This document shows positions 44,900-56,439 of a stretch of 64,000 nt of DNA, piece by piece. Under the pieces are notes generated by a model. It had not been told where the DNA came from. It ran no database searches and saw nothing but the letters and a program-made list of their open reading frames with translations. The stretch is from Camellia lanceoleosa (lineage: Eukaryota > Streptophyta > Magnoliopsida > Ericales > Theaceae): positions 155,626,246 to 155,690,245 of the forward strand of contig CM045763.1 of the NCBI GenBank assembly GCA_025200525.1, in the 5' to 3' direction. Position 1 is the first letter of the stretch; each line of letters opens with the position of its first letter. The position numbers and the translations under genes were made by a program.

Positions 44900-45166
44900 G
44901 AAGTGGTGAAACACGTAAGGCCTTTCTATGTGAATGCCTTTTTGAATAGGTGTCCACTAAGAGAAGTCTTAATTGATAATGGGGCAGTTGTAAACATTTT
45001 GCCAACTAGGACTTTCGGTGTGATTTGTGTGTCAGTAGATGATTTAATTCCTACTGATGTTTCCATGAGTGATTTTTCAGGTGGTTCTTTTGACACAAAA
45101 AGAGTGATTGCCCTACAACTGCAAATAGGAGACAGGATGATAGGGGCCATATTTTTTTGTAATTGA
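44900..45166 (+). pseudogene. Gypsy-2 aspartic protease
   Basis: An open stretch begins VKHVRPFYVNAFLNRCPLREVL with the active-site region VLIDNGAVVNILPTRT (about 44967-45015). The catalytic loop is D-N-G-A, shifted from D-T/S-G; several plant gypsy proteases in annotations show similar forms, but I cannot judge activity. The flap region FSGGSFDTKRVIALQL follows. The frame ends at 45166 and the C-terminal strand continues in another frame. Confidence 0.75.
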
Positions 45167-45839
45167 TTTCACCTCAAACTATAATTTGTTTGGATCCATT
45201 CTAATGATTATGTGCTTTCATCCTTACACCAAGGCCTTATTTCTTTGATAGTAGAAGGTCAAGAAGGAAAATACATAAAGGTCTTTTGGGGAAAGGTAAA
45301 TCCTTTTAAAGATAATGTCCATTATGCGGAGGCTATGTTGTAGCCTGAAGAGTTTAGCCCTGTGGTGTTGGAAAATGAAGAATTGAAATTCAAGGGGAAT
45401 TGGATTGACTTATAACCAATTCGAGAAAATTATTGAAGAAGGATTTCAACAGATGAGCCAGAAAGTGGCTAGGCGAAGTGTCTTGATGACCAAGCCTGTA
45501 GATGAAGTGCTAATTGAAAACATTACTAATGAAGATGAAAATGATTGAAAGTGAGTTTGATTCAGTTGTATTTAGAAGTACTTTTATTAGTCTTTTTTTT
45601 TTTTTTAATTATATTTCTTCTTAGAAAAAAAGTTAGGTAGTTATTGCCCCACTGTTTTTGGGCAGAGCATGTAGTAGATGATAACCCTCTAGACTATAAA
45701 GAGGTGCAATATGAAAATTTAAAGGCAGCTCCTGCAAAGCTTGATGATATCAAGGCTGATGTGCAGAATCCTTTAGAGGAGTTTAATTTAGGAAATTAGG
45801 CCTGTAAGAGGCCTATCTTTGTAATTGCTTCACTATCTA

Positions 45840-46610
45840 ATGAATGTAAAGTCAAGTTAGTTAGCTTGATTTCAGATTATTCTGATTGTTTTGCTTGGAG
45901 TTATGATCAGATGCCTGGTTTAGACAGTTCTTTAGTTGAACATAAACTCCCAATTAAGCCAAATTATGTGCCACATAAGCAACCTCCTAGGAGAATGACA
46001 AGTGAAGTCACTTTTATGGTGAAAGATGAAATTGAAAGGCTTTTAAAAGCTGGGTTTATTAGAATAGCCAGGTATGTGTTGTGGTTGTCTAATATAGTTC
46101 CAGCCCCTAAAAAGAATGGCATGATAATGGTGTATTAATTTTAGAAATTTGAACATGTCCACACACTAGGGATGAATATCTTGTGCCAGTTGTAAATTTG
46201 TTAGTTGATTCAGTTGCAAGGCATAAGATTTTGTCATTCATAGATGGACATGCTGGCTACAATCAAATCTTTCTTAACTTAGATGATGTTCATAAAACTA
46301 AATTCAGATGCCCAGGGGACTTGGGAACTTTTGAATGGGTAGTTATGCCTTTTGGGCTTAAGAATGCAGAAGCCACTTGTCAAAGGAATGAACTTTATCT
46401 TTCATGATTTGATTGGGAAGTTTTTGGAGGTTTATATTGATGATGTGGCCATCAAGTCGATGAATTTGATGAGCATTTGGATCATCTTCAACAAGTCTTC
46501 CAAAGGATGAGGACCTATCAGTTAGAGATGAATCCCTTGAAATGTGCTTTTGGGATTTGTGCTAGTAAATTTTTTATTTTTTAGTTCACCAGAAGGGAAA
46601 AGATATGGAT
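45840..46610 (+). pseudogene. pol: Gypsy-2 reverse transcriptase, truncated
   Basis: In two main frames: WSYDQMPGLDSSLVEHKLPI, ERLLKAGFIRIARYVLWLSN (45895-46130), then LSFIDGHAGYNQIFLNLDD, VVMPFGLKNAEATCQR (46210-46390) and YIDD (46433-46444). The thumb block QLEMNPLKCAFGICASKF follows and the reading ends near 46610. RNase H and integrase are missing: at 46661 an LTR of another family starts. The element was either cut by that insertion or lost its 3' half by deletion. Confidence 0.85.
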
Positions 46611-46660
46611 TTAAACGAGACCAAGGCCATTAAGGCAGCTCAACCCCCATTTAACAAAAA

Positions 46661-46992
46661 TGTGACAACCCCAATATGCATATTATAATTATATTTATTT
46701 AATTGTGTATGATTTTTAAGTTGTGCTATGTGCTATGTGATTAATTTGTGCATATTTGCTTGATTTGAAAACTATTTTTTGACAAGATGAATAGACTAAT
46801 TGGAATATTTAGAACCATTTGGAAATTTTAATTAAAATTTGATTCAGTCAAAAGTAAGCCTTGTTTAATTTGTTATGAGCTTTGATTAATTAGCCTAATG
46901 ACCTAATTAGCACTTAAGCTAACCACATGATATATATGTATCATTAGAAGGTTTTGAGCCCATCTTTTGAGTTCATTTTGCTAAGAGAATTC

Positions 46993-47039
<47 letters not shown>

Positions 47040-47664
47040 GGAGGCTTGATTTTGAGAAATTGAAGGGAGAAACTCAAAGTTTTGCAAGAATTTAGCAAAT
47101 TCAAGGCTCTAGGTAAGGGTTTGACCGCTAATTCTTGAAGATGATTCATCTTAGAGTTGTATTCATGGAGTAATAAGGATCATTTGCATGTGTTTTGTAA
47201 AAGATTGTCAAAAAGATGATGAAAATCAAAATAGCTCTACATGCATGCATGATTTTGTCATGTTTTATAATTTTTGAGTTTGAATTCTATTATCCATGTT
47301 GAATTGGAAGCTAATTTGCACATGCATCATTGATTTCTAAAGCTTCAAGAGTTTTACTTCATGAATTTGAGAGTGATTTGAAAGTATAAGAGAAAAGAGT
47401 TTGAAAATCTCACATGCGTGAAGGTTTTGATCTCAATTTTGCTAAATTGATGAGTTTTGAGCAAAAGGTTTGCAAATGATTATGTATTTATGTTTATTGA
47501 AGAGTTTTCATGCTTAAAGAACAAGCCATGCATGAATTTTTCTTTTGCATTGGTGCTTAAAAGCTCAATCTTTCAGTTTTGAAATCCAGAATTTGTGTAG
47601 CCCGCTAGAGCAACCTAGTGGTGGCTCGAGCAAACATTGCAATCTTCCAGCATTTTGGCAGATC
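46661..47664 (+). repeat. LTR of the TGTGACAACCC family, 5' part
   Basis: It begins TGTGACAACCCC after aaaaa, has a TATA region (gatatatatg near 46930), a GA microsatellite and, about 940 bases in, a degraded palindrome cluster (cccgctagagc, ggctcgagc, near 47600). Layout and spacing match the LTR at 29482-31824. It is cut at 47665 by another LTR end. Confidence 0.7.
46994..47034 (+). repeat. GA microsatellite
   Basis: About 20 uninterrupted GA dinucleotides inside the LTR, in the stretch just after the TATA region where the LTR at 29482-31824 also has GA-rich sequence. Confidence 0.95.
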
Positions 47665-47814
47665 TGTCATAGCCCGAACCCGCCCTAGAGGTTTAGGTCA
47701 TGACCGACTAGTAATCCTAGATTACCGTTAGCCTCTACCATAAAATCGAATCATATAATTATAAATGGGGCTTAGCATAAGCTATAAGAAAATATCCATT
47801 GGGCGGTACTTACA
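47665..47814 (-). repeat. LTR end fragment (reverse orientation), copy 1
   Basis: Starts TGTCATAGCCCGAACCC and continues ctagaggtttagg, gtaatcc, gattacc, ggggctta and aatatccattggg. Shares this order of words with the solo LTR at 19366 and the fragments at 47815 and 63793. Only about 150 bases are present before the next insertion. Confidence 0.7.
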
Positions 47815-47928
47815 TGTATCACGACCCGAACCCATCCCTAGAGGTTTAAGCCGTAACTGGGCAGTAATCCCAGATTACCTTCGGCCTCAATGACAAAACA
47901 TTTAATTAAAAATAATAACGGGGCACTG
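47815..47928 (-). repeat. LTR end fragment (reverse orientation), copy 2
   Basis: Reads TGTATCACGACCCGAACCC then ctagaggtttaag, cagtaatcccagattacc and aacgggg, homologous to 47665-47814. It is cut after about 114 bases by the Gypsy-3 LTR at 47929. Confidence 0.7.
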
Positions 47929-50900
47929 TGTAGACACCCCATTTTTGACCGACCTCAAGACTTACACGTCATTGCTTGTGCACTCGATGGTTACAATTGC
48001 ATGTGTTCGCTTTGAGTGCCTGAAGTCCTCAGTGGAATGCCCTAACTTTGAGCCTTTAAAGCTTGTCCATTTTGTGTTGTGTTTTGGACCAAAAGCTTTG
48101 TGTTTCGAGTCTGGAACTTTTGGTGACCTGTCGGCCACCACCATAGGATATCGGCCATGGCTCATGGTTGTCGCCCATTGGTGTGGCCGGTCGGCTACAG
48201 TGGTGGCCGACAGCCACCAGTGTCTTTTTCCAGATATTTGTTGATAGCTGTGCCAACGGTTAGCACATTGAGCTGCATCTCCCTACACGTGTATCGTAGG
48301 ATGTTTCTAAGCTCAAGGCTTGTTTTTCTATATGTAGGGGGGTTCCTCCCTCATTTTTGAGGGTTAGCAATTTTGAACAAAATTCTCTATCTCTCTCTCT
48401 ACATTTCTCTCTCTCTCTCTAGCAATTTTGTGCATAGTTGCTTGGATACACTCCACTTTTGTCTATCAACCCTTAACCAAAGTTGCTTATCTTTGGGCTG
48501 AGGTAGCTTCAGACCCACTTTGAGCTCTAGAAGGTGGTCTTGGCTTGGGTTGTTGCCTCATTTGTGCCTTCCTTTCAAGAGGTATAACATTCTCATTTTA
48601 TACTTGTTTTTGCACACTTGCTTTGCCATCTTTTTCAACTATTTTGGACCTGGTTTTGAACTGTCGAAAACTCTATTTTTGTGGCCTAAAGGTGGTGGTT
48701 TAAGGCCATTTTCAATTAAGGGTTGGTTCACCCTTCTTGCTTCTTTGTTTGTAAAGCTTTTGTACCTTTGTTCAACACTTTCAAACCAACTTTTTTGGGC
48801 CTTTTCACCACAGAATTTTAGAGGTTTTTCAGTAGCAAAAAAATCATTTTGAAGTCTAAATTTGGAGGGGTTAGCCTCCCCTCCTTATGTCTTGTTTGCA
48901 TGCCTAGTTAGCCCCATGTATTAGTTTAATGTTTTATCTTTTTGTGGCTCAAGTCTAGCATGTTTTGAACTTTGTTTTGAGCTGTTTTGCCACTGCTTTG
49001 GCTGTTTGGTACTTTTGAGTCTTGTATTGCATGCTTGTAGTGTAAGTCCTTTCACTAGCTTTGTGTTTTAAGGCTTAAACCACCATTGGTTTGAGTTGAT
49101 TGCATGTTTTAGTGTTTTTTCTCACATAATTTCAGCACTTATAATCTCTGCAATCTCCCTAATTTCTTCACTTTTTCATTTGCTTTGAGGGTTGTTTCAA
49201 CCTTAGGGTTGTTTAAGCTTGAGATTGAGGCTCATGCTTAATGGTTTAATCCTCCTTTGAGGGTTCATTACCAACGGCATGAAGCTTCTTTCATGCCTTA
49301 AACTATCCATTGGTTAACACTTCTTTCATCTTAGAAGACGGTCACCAATGGACAAATTGATTAATGAATGAGTTGGTAACTAAAATGTGTAAATAAAATT
49401 AGCAAGTAAAAGTGGCAAGATAAGCATCTCTTTGTGTTGCATTGTATGTGTTCAAATCAGATGTTAGTTTGAACACAAGAAAAATGGGACATTTTATACT
49501 CAAAAGTGATGAAATGTTCCATTTTCCTAGGTCTCCATTGCCCTTCATCATGCATGATAGATTGATAGTCATTTTGGTCTCATTTTGCATTTATTAAACT
49601 TGTACAATTGGTTTCACAAGCCATCATGCAATGAAATTGCTTGATTGATGGTTTATGAACCAAATTTTGTCCCTCCTTTGATTTCCTCATGAAAAGGAGA
49701 GGCAAAGTGTGCAAACAACCCTTGAGAAATACACTGTTTTGCTCTGCTTGCTCTCTGTTGCAGCAAGGAAGTCCAGGTTATCGATGGTGGCGATACCACC
49801 AATAATAGCCGACCCATCGACCCGTACCATCAGTGAAATTTCACAGTGTGTTGGTAAGGTGCAGTAGAGGTGTTTTGGAAGTGGGCAGAATTGTTGGTGT
49901 TCAATGTGCAAACAGAGGCATTCAGCAGCAAGGTAGTGGCTTTTCGGGTGGAAACTGAGCATGCATAGGCCTCTCTCGCTTCCCGGGATTAGCTAATTAG
50001 TTTAATTAGCAATAGATCAAATGTGTTGTAACTAATTAGTTGTAGCTAATTAAGTGTTGTAAATAATTAGTTAGTTTACCTAGTTATTCAATTTTGTTTT
50101 GTAATTAGTTAACTAGAATAGTTAATTAATTCGGTTTGTAATAATTAGTTAGCTAGGATAGCTAGTTAATTAGTTTCAAGTTTTGTGTTAGTTAGCTTAA
50201 TTAGCGTAGCTAGTTGGTTATCTTTTATTCATTCGGACCCTCCTTCGCGAGGGCGTAATGTTGTAATAAGTGTGCATGCGTGTGTGTATATCTTCCAACC
50301 CCACATCTTTCTCTCTTTTACTTAACCGCTTTTGATGGTTAGATTAGGAGCATCATATTTCAAATTAGTATACCTTATGCTTGCATCCATTCATTTGTAT
50401 TGTATGCACCGAGACTCGGCGTATCATTCAAACTGCATTGTCATTTCAATATTTGTTTGAATACGTGTTTAACCACATGTTATCAAATCGATTCATATGT
50501 CATATTAGTAGCTGAGCCTGTCAATTGCATATTGCATCTGTTGCATTAGGCATTTTTGCATAGTTAGGAATCATGCATAGTTTTCTAACCCATATCTTTC
50601 TAGCTTGGAGTACTAGGTGAGTTTTTACGCTTTAGCATACTTGCATGAATGTGAATGTTGCCATGATTAGCATGCTTGCCATGAGGCTATGTGCTTAAAC
50701 CCTAAACTCCATGAATGCCTGTGGATGAAGGCTGCTTGTTTGAATTGGAACGATTGAACAAATGTATGTTTTAAGCCCACTTTGTTGAGTGATAAGTCAT
50801 GTTTTAAGCCCACCATGTTTTGTGGCAAATCCGCAAACTTTAAGCCCACTTGAGGTGGCAAATTCAAACAATTTTCACAAACAAACATGAGTTGAATTGT

Positions 50901-51365
50901 TCAAAATTGAGCAAACTAGTCTATATTTGCTTGTGCGCATCACATAGTAAAGCTAGTTTAATAACCAGAACAAGAGCGCATAATGTTTATAAAAGATCAT
51001 ATCATGATTAGTAGAGGCCGATCTTTGATTGGGCGAGCGGGGGTGCTCAATTCTGATCTTCCCCTCTCGTACCCAAGTTCCGAGCGATGCAACTTTGGTG
51101 ATAGCGGACACGTGGCCTTTGGCATGAGTCGGGGTTTCCTAAATTTTTCCCAAATAAAATATTTAGGTGGTAACTCTGTATCTGGCAAAGCAGTCCAAGT
51201 TTGGCACTTTCGATTCAAAATCAATTTTCCAAAATGATTTGCCAGATTTGGACTCTTTGGAGTTTATCATTTTCATATTGCACTTGTGAGATTAGATTCA
51301 AAAAGGAGTCGGAACTATAGGGCTTCTTTCAAACCTTCTGAAAGGGCGGGGTGTGGCGAGCCACA
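47929..51365 (+). repeat. Gypsy-3 5' LTR (3.4 kb)
   Basis: Starts TGTAGACACCCC, ends GCGAGCCACA, and is followed after five bases by a primer site. TATA-like tctatatg lies near 48326, just upstream of a CT-rich run (48388-48420). The LTR also contains a cluster of ggccgac/gtcggcc palindromic words (48129-48225), a region of recurring ttagctaattag-type words (49988-50225) and three ttttaagcccac words (50768-50850). The many short frames, such as 48520-48852 and 50983-51237, have no family features. No 3' copy was found in the window. Confidence 0.8.
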
Positions 51366-51370
51366 GTTTC

Positions 51371-51388
51371 TGGCGACTCTGCTAGGGA
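51371..51388 (+). other. Gypsy-3 primer binding site
   Basis: TGGCGACTCTGCTAGGGA lies five bases after the LTR end. This type of site (TGGCGACTCTGCTGG-like) is common in plant gypsy elements whose LTR begins TGTAGACACC. The leader from 51389 to 52247 has no gene. Confidence 0.75.
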
Positions 51389-52247
51389 TTTAGAGAACTT
51401 GACTTGAACTCGTGATATGACATTTTATCTACACTTATGTGTTTTTTTGCATTTGCATTTGTATTGGTGCGCCTAAGTCACTGTGTTTGCCATCTGCTAT
51501 ACCTGAATGGTTTCCCGGAGGCTTGCTTGGAAAAGCTTGCCAAAAGGCTTACCGGTTGCGGGCTCTGCCACAATGGGAACACAACCCTTGGATCTGGACT
51601 ACCGTTGTACCGTTTGATCCTCCCTTCACTTCTCAGTATTAGGTATGAGAGGTATATTAGGTAGTCTTGCTGAGGTACCCTTTTTGACCAATCGGCCTAG
51701 TTGCATATCGAAAGCCATAGAGACTGTTCCAAACTAGGATAGGTTGCTCACCCAGATTCAGGATTGTGTTAAACACTTTGCTTGAATAGCTAACCCTAGT
51801 TCTTAATGAAACTAGGACAGGGTAACCCTACCCCATCATAGGGGTGCTTTGGCTCTCACTTGCTTGATATGTGCTTTTAGAGTGAAACTCTATAAGAACG
51901 TGTATATCAGTTGGAAGTTTGGGCATCAGTTTTGGGACAAAAATCAGTGTTGAGTACAGTTCTCCAACTTATGATTGCAACTGCGTGTTGTTTGTGTCTG
52001 AGCCGAGGTGCTGTGCAGTTTCTGATTTTTGTTTTCTTTTTGGTTTATTTCTTTTTGCAAGGTAGTTTTTCATCATTGCTTCGGACGATTCTATTACCCC
52101 CCAGCACTCTAGACCCGTGTGAGAAGGATTTGCAGATCTATGGATCTTGTTAGGGGACAACCAGTGTTTGTTTCACTCCTACTGGTTAGCAGACGGAGGA
52201 GGATCCAGTAGAATTCACTAATCCAATAGTCACCTTTTTCTTCGCCT

Positions 52248-53290
52248 ATGCCCAATCAGGCCCAGTCTTCTACTTCTACTCTAGAAAGAGAGTATTCACC
52301 GGTTCTGATAGCTCAACATCCCCCAGTCAGCATGGAAGATATGCTTCGTCAGCTCCAGCAGACCATTGAGACTATCTTGACTAGATCTTGCCTTGAGTTG
52401 AGGTTGCAGCCCGCCAAGCAAAAGTGATAGATAGGCTTGACAGCGATAACCTGGCGGTAGTAGCCTCTGCATCCCATGCACCCCCAGCGGGAATTCCGGC
52501 ACCCGGGGTCACAGTCAATGTTCAAGAGAATATGGGCATTCTAGCAGATCCGATCCCACCTTAGGCCTCCAAGGCACTAGTTTACCAAATGGAGGTGCTA
52601 TTTGAATTCGAGGTTGACCCCACTGCATTGAAAGTCAACAAGCTAGAAAAACTCTTCAAGCAAGCACAGGGTGTGAATTCAATCCCTGACATTGAGGATG
52701 GATACATAAATGCCGCAGTGACTCTGCTGGATAGATTTAAGATGCTGCACATAGACCGGTTTGATGGCTCTGGGGATCCCATGGTCCATTTGCGTTTATT
52801 CTCTGATATCCTACGACCAATGGGTCTCACCAGACTTCAGAAGTTGTTGCTTTTGGCGGACCATGTCGGTATATAGCCATCTGATGCATAAAGTTGGAAA
52901 ACTCCATGAAACGGAACTGAGAGGAAATGGCCAAGGCCTTCATCGCACAGTATTCCTAAAATACCTAGATTGAGGTCACTACCCATGATCTTGAAGCACC
53001 TGTCAGGAGCCGAAGGAGGGTTTCTCAGACTTTGTGACCCGATGGAGGGCCAAGGCCTCTATGATGACTATCCGGCGGTCTGAAAAGGACCAAATCAGAA
53101 TGGTGGTCCGTAACTTGCAAGGGAGGCTATTACAGAAGATAATAGTGTTACCTTTGTTTACATTTGCTAAGCTCGATGAAATATGGGTTCAAATTGAGGA
53201 TGCGATGAAATAGGGGTTGATAGACCATGAGAAGGAATAGCCAAGAGGCCCTTTACATGCGGCTCAATGCAAACAGTGGTAGCCCTCTGC
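52248..53290 (+). pseudogene. gag: Gypsy-3 gag, broken
   Basis: The start ATG at 52248 reads MPNQAQSSTSTLEREYSP, followed by a coiled-coil-like VSMEDMLRQLQQTIETI. The capsid core, in other frames, has LEKLFKQAQGVNSIPDIEDG, MLHIDRFDGSGDPMVHLRLF (52735-52800) and the later GFSDFVTRWRAKASMMTIR and LPLFTFAKLDEIWVQIEDAM (53015-53210). These are gypsy gag signatures. At least three frame changes and several stops occur. Confidence 0.82.
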
Positions 53291-53479
53291 ATGGCCTTCG
53301 GATGTGAGCATGGTCACCACTACACCTAAAAGCCCTAACCCGTTCCAACACAACTCATAAACCTCAACTAGCCAGGCCTGATCTCAAAGGGTCTTTACCC
53401 CGCTCCACATGCCTTTATCCAAAGCCTTAGTGGTTCTAATCAGAAAGGGGCACCTTAAGCCATTAGAATAATGCCCTCT

Positions 53480-54275
53480 ACCCGATCCTCTCCCCCTGAG
53501 ACAAAACTCGGCCAAATATTGCGCTTTTCACCAATAGCACGGTCATGACACTGATCAATGCTATAGGTTGCGTCATGAGATTCAAGATCTCATTGACAAT
53601 AAGGTGATAGGGCCTCCTAAAAAACCCAACGTCACTACAAATCCTCTCCCACCACATAATCAAGTTCCTCCATCCGGGCATACAATCCTCATCCACACAC
53701 TGGCCATCCCTTATGACCCCAGTATATATATCACCCCTTCCCACCTACCCAAACCAGCATTTTTCATCCTTGGGAGCACGAACTTGTGCATGATGAACAC
53801 GTCTACACTCCAACCTGAACCAGTGGTGGTGACAGTGGAAGATAAAGGGAGGTCCGCCTTGGTGGAGAATGCCAATTTGTTGCCCAAGGACTCTGAGGAT
53901 TTATCTGCGGGGATGTATAACCCATACTACTATATTGTGCCAATCGATCAAGCTAAGCCAGAAGTGGTGTTGCCGACTGGGATGGAGGTCAGTGTAGTTT
54001 GAAAAGATGGACCAAGTCAGGGATTAGAGGATCTAGCCGACCTGCAGGAGGATATAGACAATTTGCAGTTCTTTGATGAGCAAGATAAAGAGGATGTGCA
54101 TATTGATTGGTTTAATCTGAACGGGTCAATAGACAATTCTAGGTGGCTAAGTGATGAATCCGATAGAGATGAGGGAACCGAATCAAAGCTCGAAGAACAG
54201 AAAGTGGAAACCGCTGCAATGGCCAAAATGGCCAACGGAAAGGGTAAACTACCGAAAAACACCGGTGTAGAATAA
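53480..54275 (+). pseudogene. Gypsy-3 zinc box and linker
   Basis: Near 53518 the reading is FHQ-stop-HGHDTDQCYRLRHEI, the C-x2-H-x3-GH-x4-C box of this gypsy group with an internal stop. A Pro-rich linker follows (53620-53770), then an acidic part (FFDEQDKEDVHIDWFNLN to DESDRDEGTESKLEEQ, 54066-54200). The linker precedes the protease and probably separates nucleocapsid from protease. Confidence 0.65.
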
Positions 54276-54924
54276 TTGGCTTAGGAACTGGGCATTGTTA
54301 GTATTGTACATGTAAAGCAAGAAGCTGCGCTAGAGCAGTTTGGGCAAGAAATGAGTGAAAACGATTGGAAAGCTGGGAAAGCTCAACACCCTACGGGGAA
54401 TGTTTGTGATAATAGAATGATCCTAACGGAGCGGGATGAGTGCTTGTTGGCTGCTGAAGGGGTCTGGTGGGATAACGATAACCTACACTTGGCCCATACC
54501 AATGAGGATTGGGGTGAAGACCTTCTTGACAACACTTGGTATGTGGAAGAAGTCAACCATATGATAAGAAGTGGCCGATATTTCAAACTACCGCATTTGG
54601 ACCAACTTGAGGCATCCGGGAAGGATAAAGAAGTTGAAAGCAGAAGAAGCGATTGGAGGAAGAGGTTGTGCTGAAACAGTTGAAGAAGATTCAAGCTGAC
54701 ATATCTATCTGGGGTCTACTTATGGCTTCGTGAGTGCACAGACAGGCTGTACTGACGGCGATGGATAAAGCTAAGTTGTCCATCGACACCACCCTGGAAC
54801 AACTGGTGGGATTAGTCTCCTGGGAGGTGCTGTGCCAACTTTGACCTTTTCAGACAAGAAATTACCGCCAGAAGGCTCTGTACACAACAAGCCTTTATAT
54901 ATATCTGTAGAGTGTCGAGAAAAG

Positions 54925-55420
54925 TAGATGCCAGTGGTATTGGTTGACACCGGGTCAACAATCAATGTCTGTCCTTGTCGTACGGCTTATGTTATTGGTT
55001 TGAAACTGGCCAATTTTGTGCCTATAGCACAGGTGATCCGGGCGTATGACAATACAAGCAGAGTGATGGTGGGGACAATGCAGATTAGAGTACAAGTGGC
55101 CCAGCTCAACAGCACATCGAGTTCCATGTCCTGGATGTGCCAGCCACTTTCAATCTATTATTAGGGAAACCTTGGTTACACCAAGTAAAGGTTTTCTCTT
55201 CAACCCTCCACCAAATGTTGAAGTAACCCCATGGGAAAGGGATAGCTATAGTCTTCGGGAATTCATCTATATATCCTCCGCCAGAGGTCACTACACCTGT
55301 GCTAGAGATTGTGCATGGAAAAGAGGATGTTTTCCTTTTGGGGTTTACCTTGGCTGAAGCCCGGGTGGTGCAAAATATCTTAGCCATTGATGAGGGCTTG
55401 TATGTCAGCGCTTAATCAAT
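54925..55420 (+). pseudogene. Gypsy-3 aspartic protease
   Basis: MPVVLVDTGSTINVCPCRT carries an intact DTGS active site (about 54943-54957), followed by RAYDNTSRVMVGTMQIRVQV as flap and, after a frame change, LLLGKPWLHQVKVFSSTLHQ (about 55158-55215), the conserved end of the fold. A last block (VFLLGFTLAEARVVQNIL, 55330-55385) links to the next domain. Confidence 0.82.
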
Positions 55421-55435
55421 ATACCTCATGAACAA

Positions 55436-55725
55436 GCTCCTTGCATATGCCTGGAATGGGATTAGGAAGAAGTGGCCGGAAGGGTGTTACTGCGTTTGCC
55501 GATGTGCCACATAACCCGTCTGTCTTTAGTCTTGGCTATTCGCTCACCAAAGAGGATTGGGTCAGGAAAGGGAAAGAAATGGTCGGAAGAGCCAGAGCTA
55601 AGCAAACCGGGAAACGCTATGAACTTGTGCATAGATCAATCCGGGGAACCCTGAATGGTCATTTTTTTTTTGGAGGGAGAAGACTTCCCATTTTGTGGTT
55701 TTCCCGAACCCTGGTTCATCTCTGA
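55436..55725 (+). CDS. Gypsy-3 G-patch-like segment between protease and RT
   Basis: An open stretch reads MHMPGMGLGRSGRKGVTAF, then VPHNPSVFSLGYSLTKEDWVRKGKEM and LNGHFFFGG. The first part resembles a G-patch (glycine-rich GxGLGxxGxG), a short RNA-binding or helicase-activating motif. The second block is a conserved companion in this plant gypsy group, as far as I recall. Whether it folds as a true G-patch cannot be told by eye. Confidence 0.5.
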
Positions 55726-55769
55726 GAAGCAGCGGGTTCCTGGCTTTGAGATATTCTTTGACTTGCAGT

Positions 55770-56364
55770 TGCAAGACAGTGATACAGAGGAACAGACTGA
55801 ACTAACTGTTGAGGCTGCAAAGAGCACATAAATTGATTTCGACAGCAACGAGTCTGAAGTAGGAGCAGCACTGGCATGTCTCATTTCGGATCCTCAGATC
55901 AACTCAGAGAGCTTGGGGGATAACCTAACTGTTTCCATGATCGGGGACCAACCGGGTGCGAACCCTTCTAGTAGCATCTTGGATGCATCTGACGCACTAT
56001 CCCTCATTTGGCGATTGGAGAAGGGCTACCTGTCTAGCGATTTTGAGTCAGGTAGTGAATCAGAATTTAATTCCACAGAGTCTGTGGAGTCGGAATTAGA
56101 TTCTGGTTCTTCTGATTCTTGGTCTCGTATTCCTGGCGTTGATAACTCGGATGCCAAGGTTTTATCCAGGTCGTCATTTTCTTTTTCTTTTGAGTCGATT
56201 ATAACTGAGGAACTGGATGAGTTGGGCCTTTTGAATGAGAATGCCACTACAGATTCTGAGTATTTCTCTATGCCTGTTATTTATTGCATTGATCATGATT
56301 TTCAAAATTTTGATGTAAACGATGAGGAAGGAATTCCTCTGGTTTTAAGAAATTTGATTAATTG
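55770..56364 (+). CDS. Gypsy-3 acidic, Ser/Glu-rich linker
   Basis: An open stretch (55913-56365) is dominated by Ser, Asp and Glu: DFESGSESEFNSTESVESEL and DSGSSDSWSRIP. No domain was recognised. It lies between the G-patch-like segment and RT, and its uninterrupted frame contrasts with the broken flanks. The upstream portion, 55725-55910, is acidic as well but in another frame. Confidence 0.5.
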
Positions 56365-56439
56365 AGAGGAGGAGAGGTTTACAAAACCCCTCGCTGATGA
56401 AATCATTACAATTAATGTGAGTACTGAAAAAGATCTGCG

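Noticed and set aside
48520..48852. 110-codon frame in the Gypsy-3 LTR
   Set aside because: Phe/Leu-rich composition from T-rich LTR, no family features; inside a non-coding LTR.
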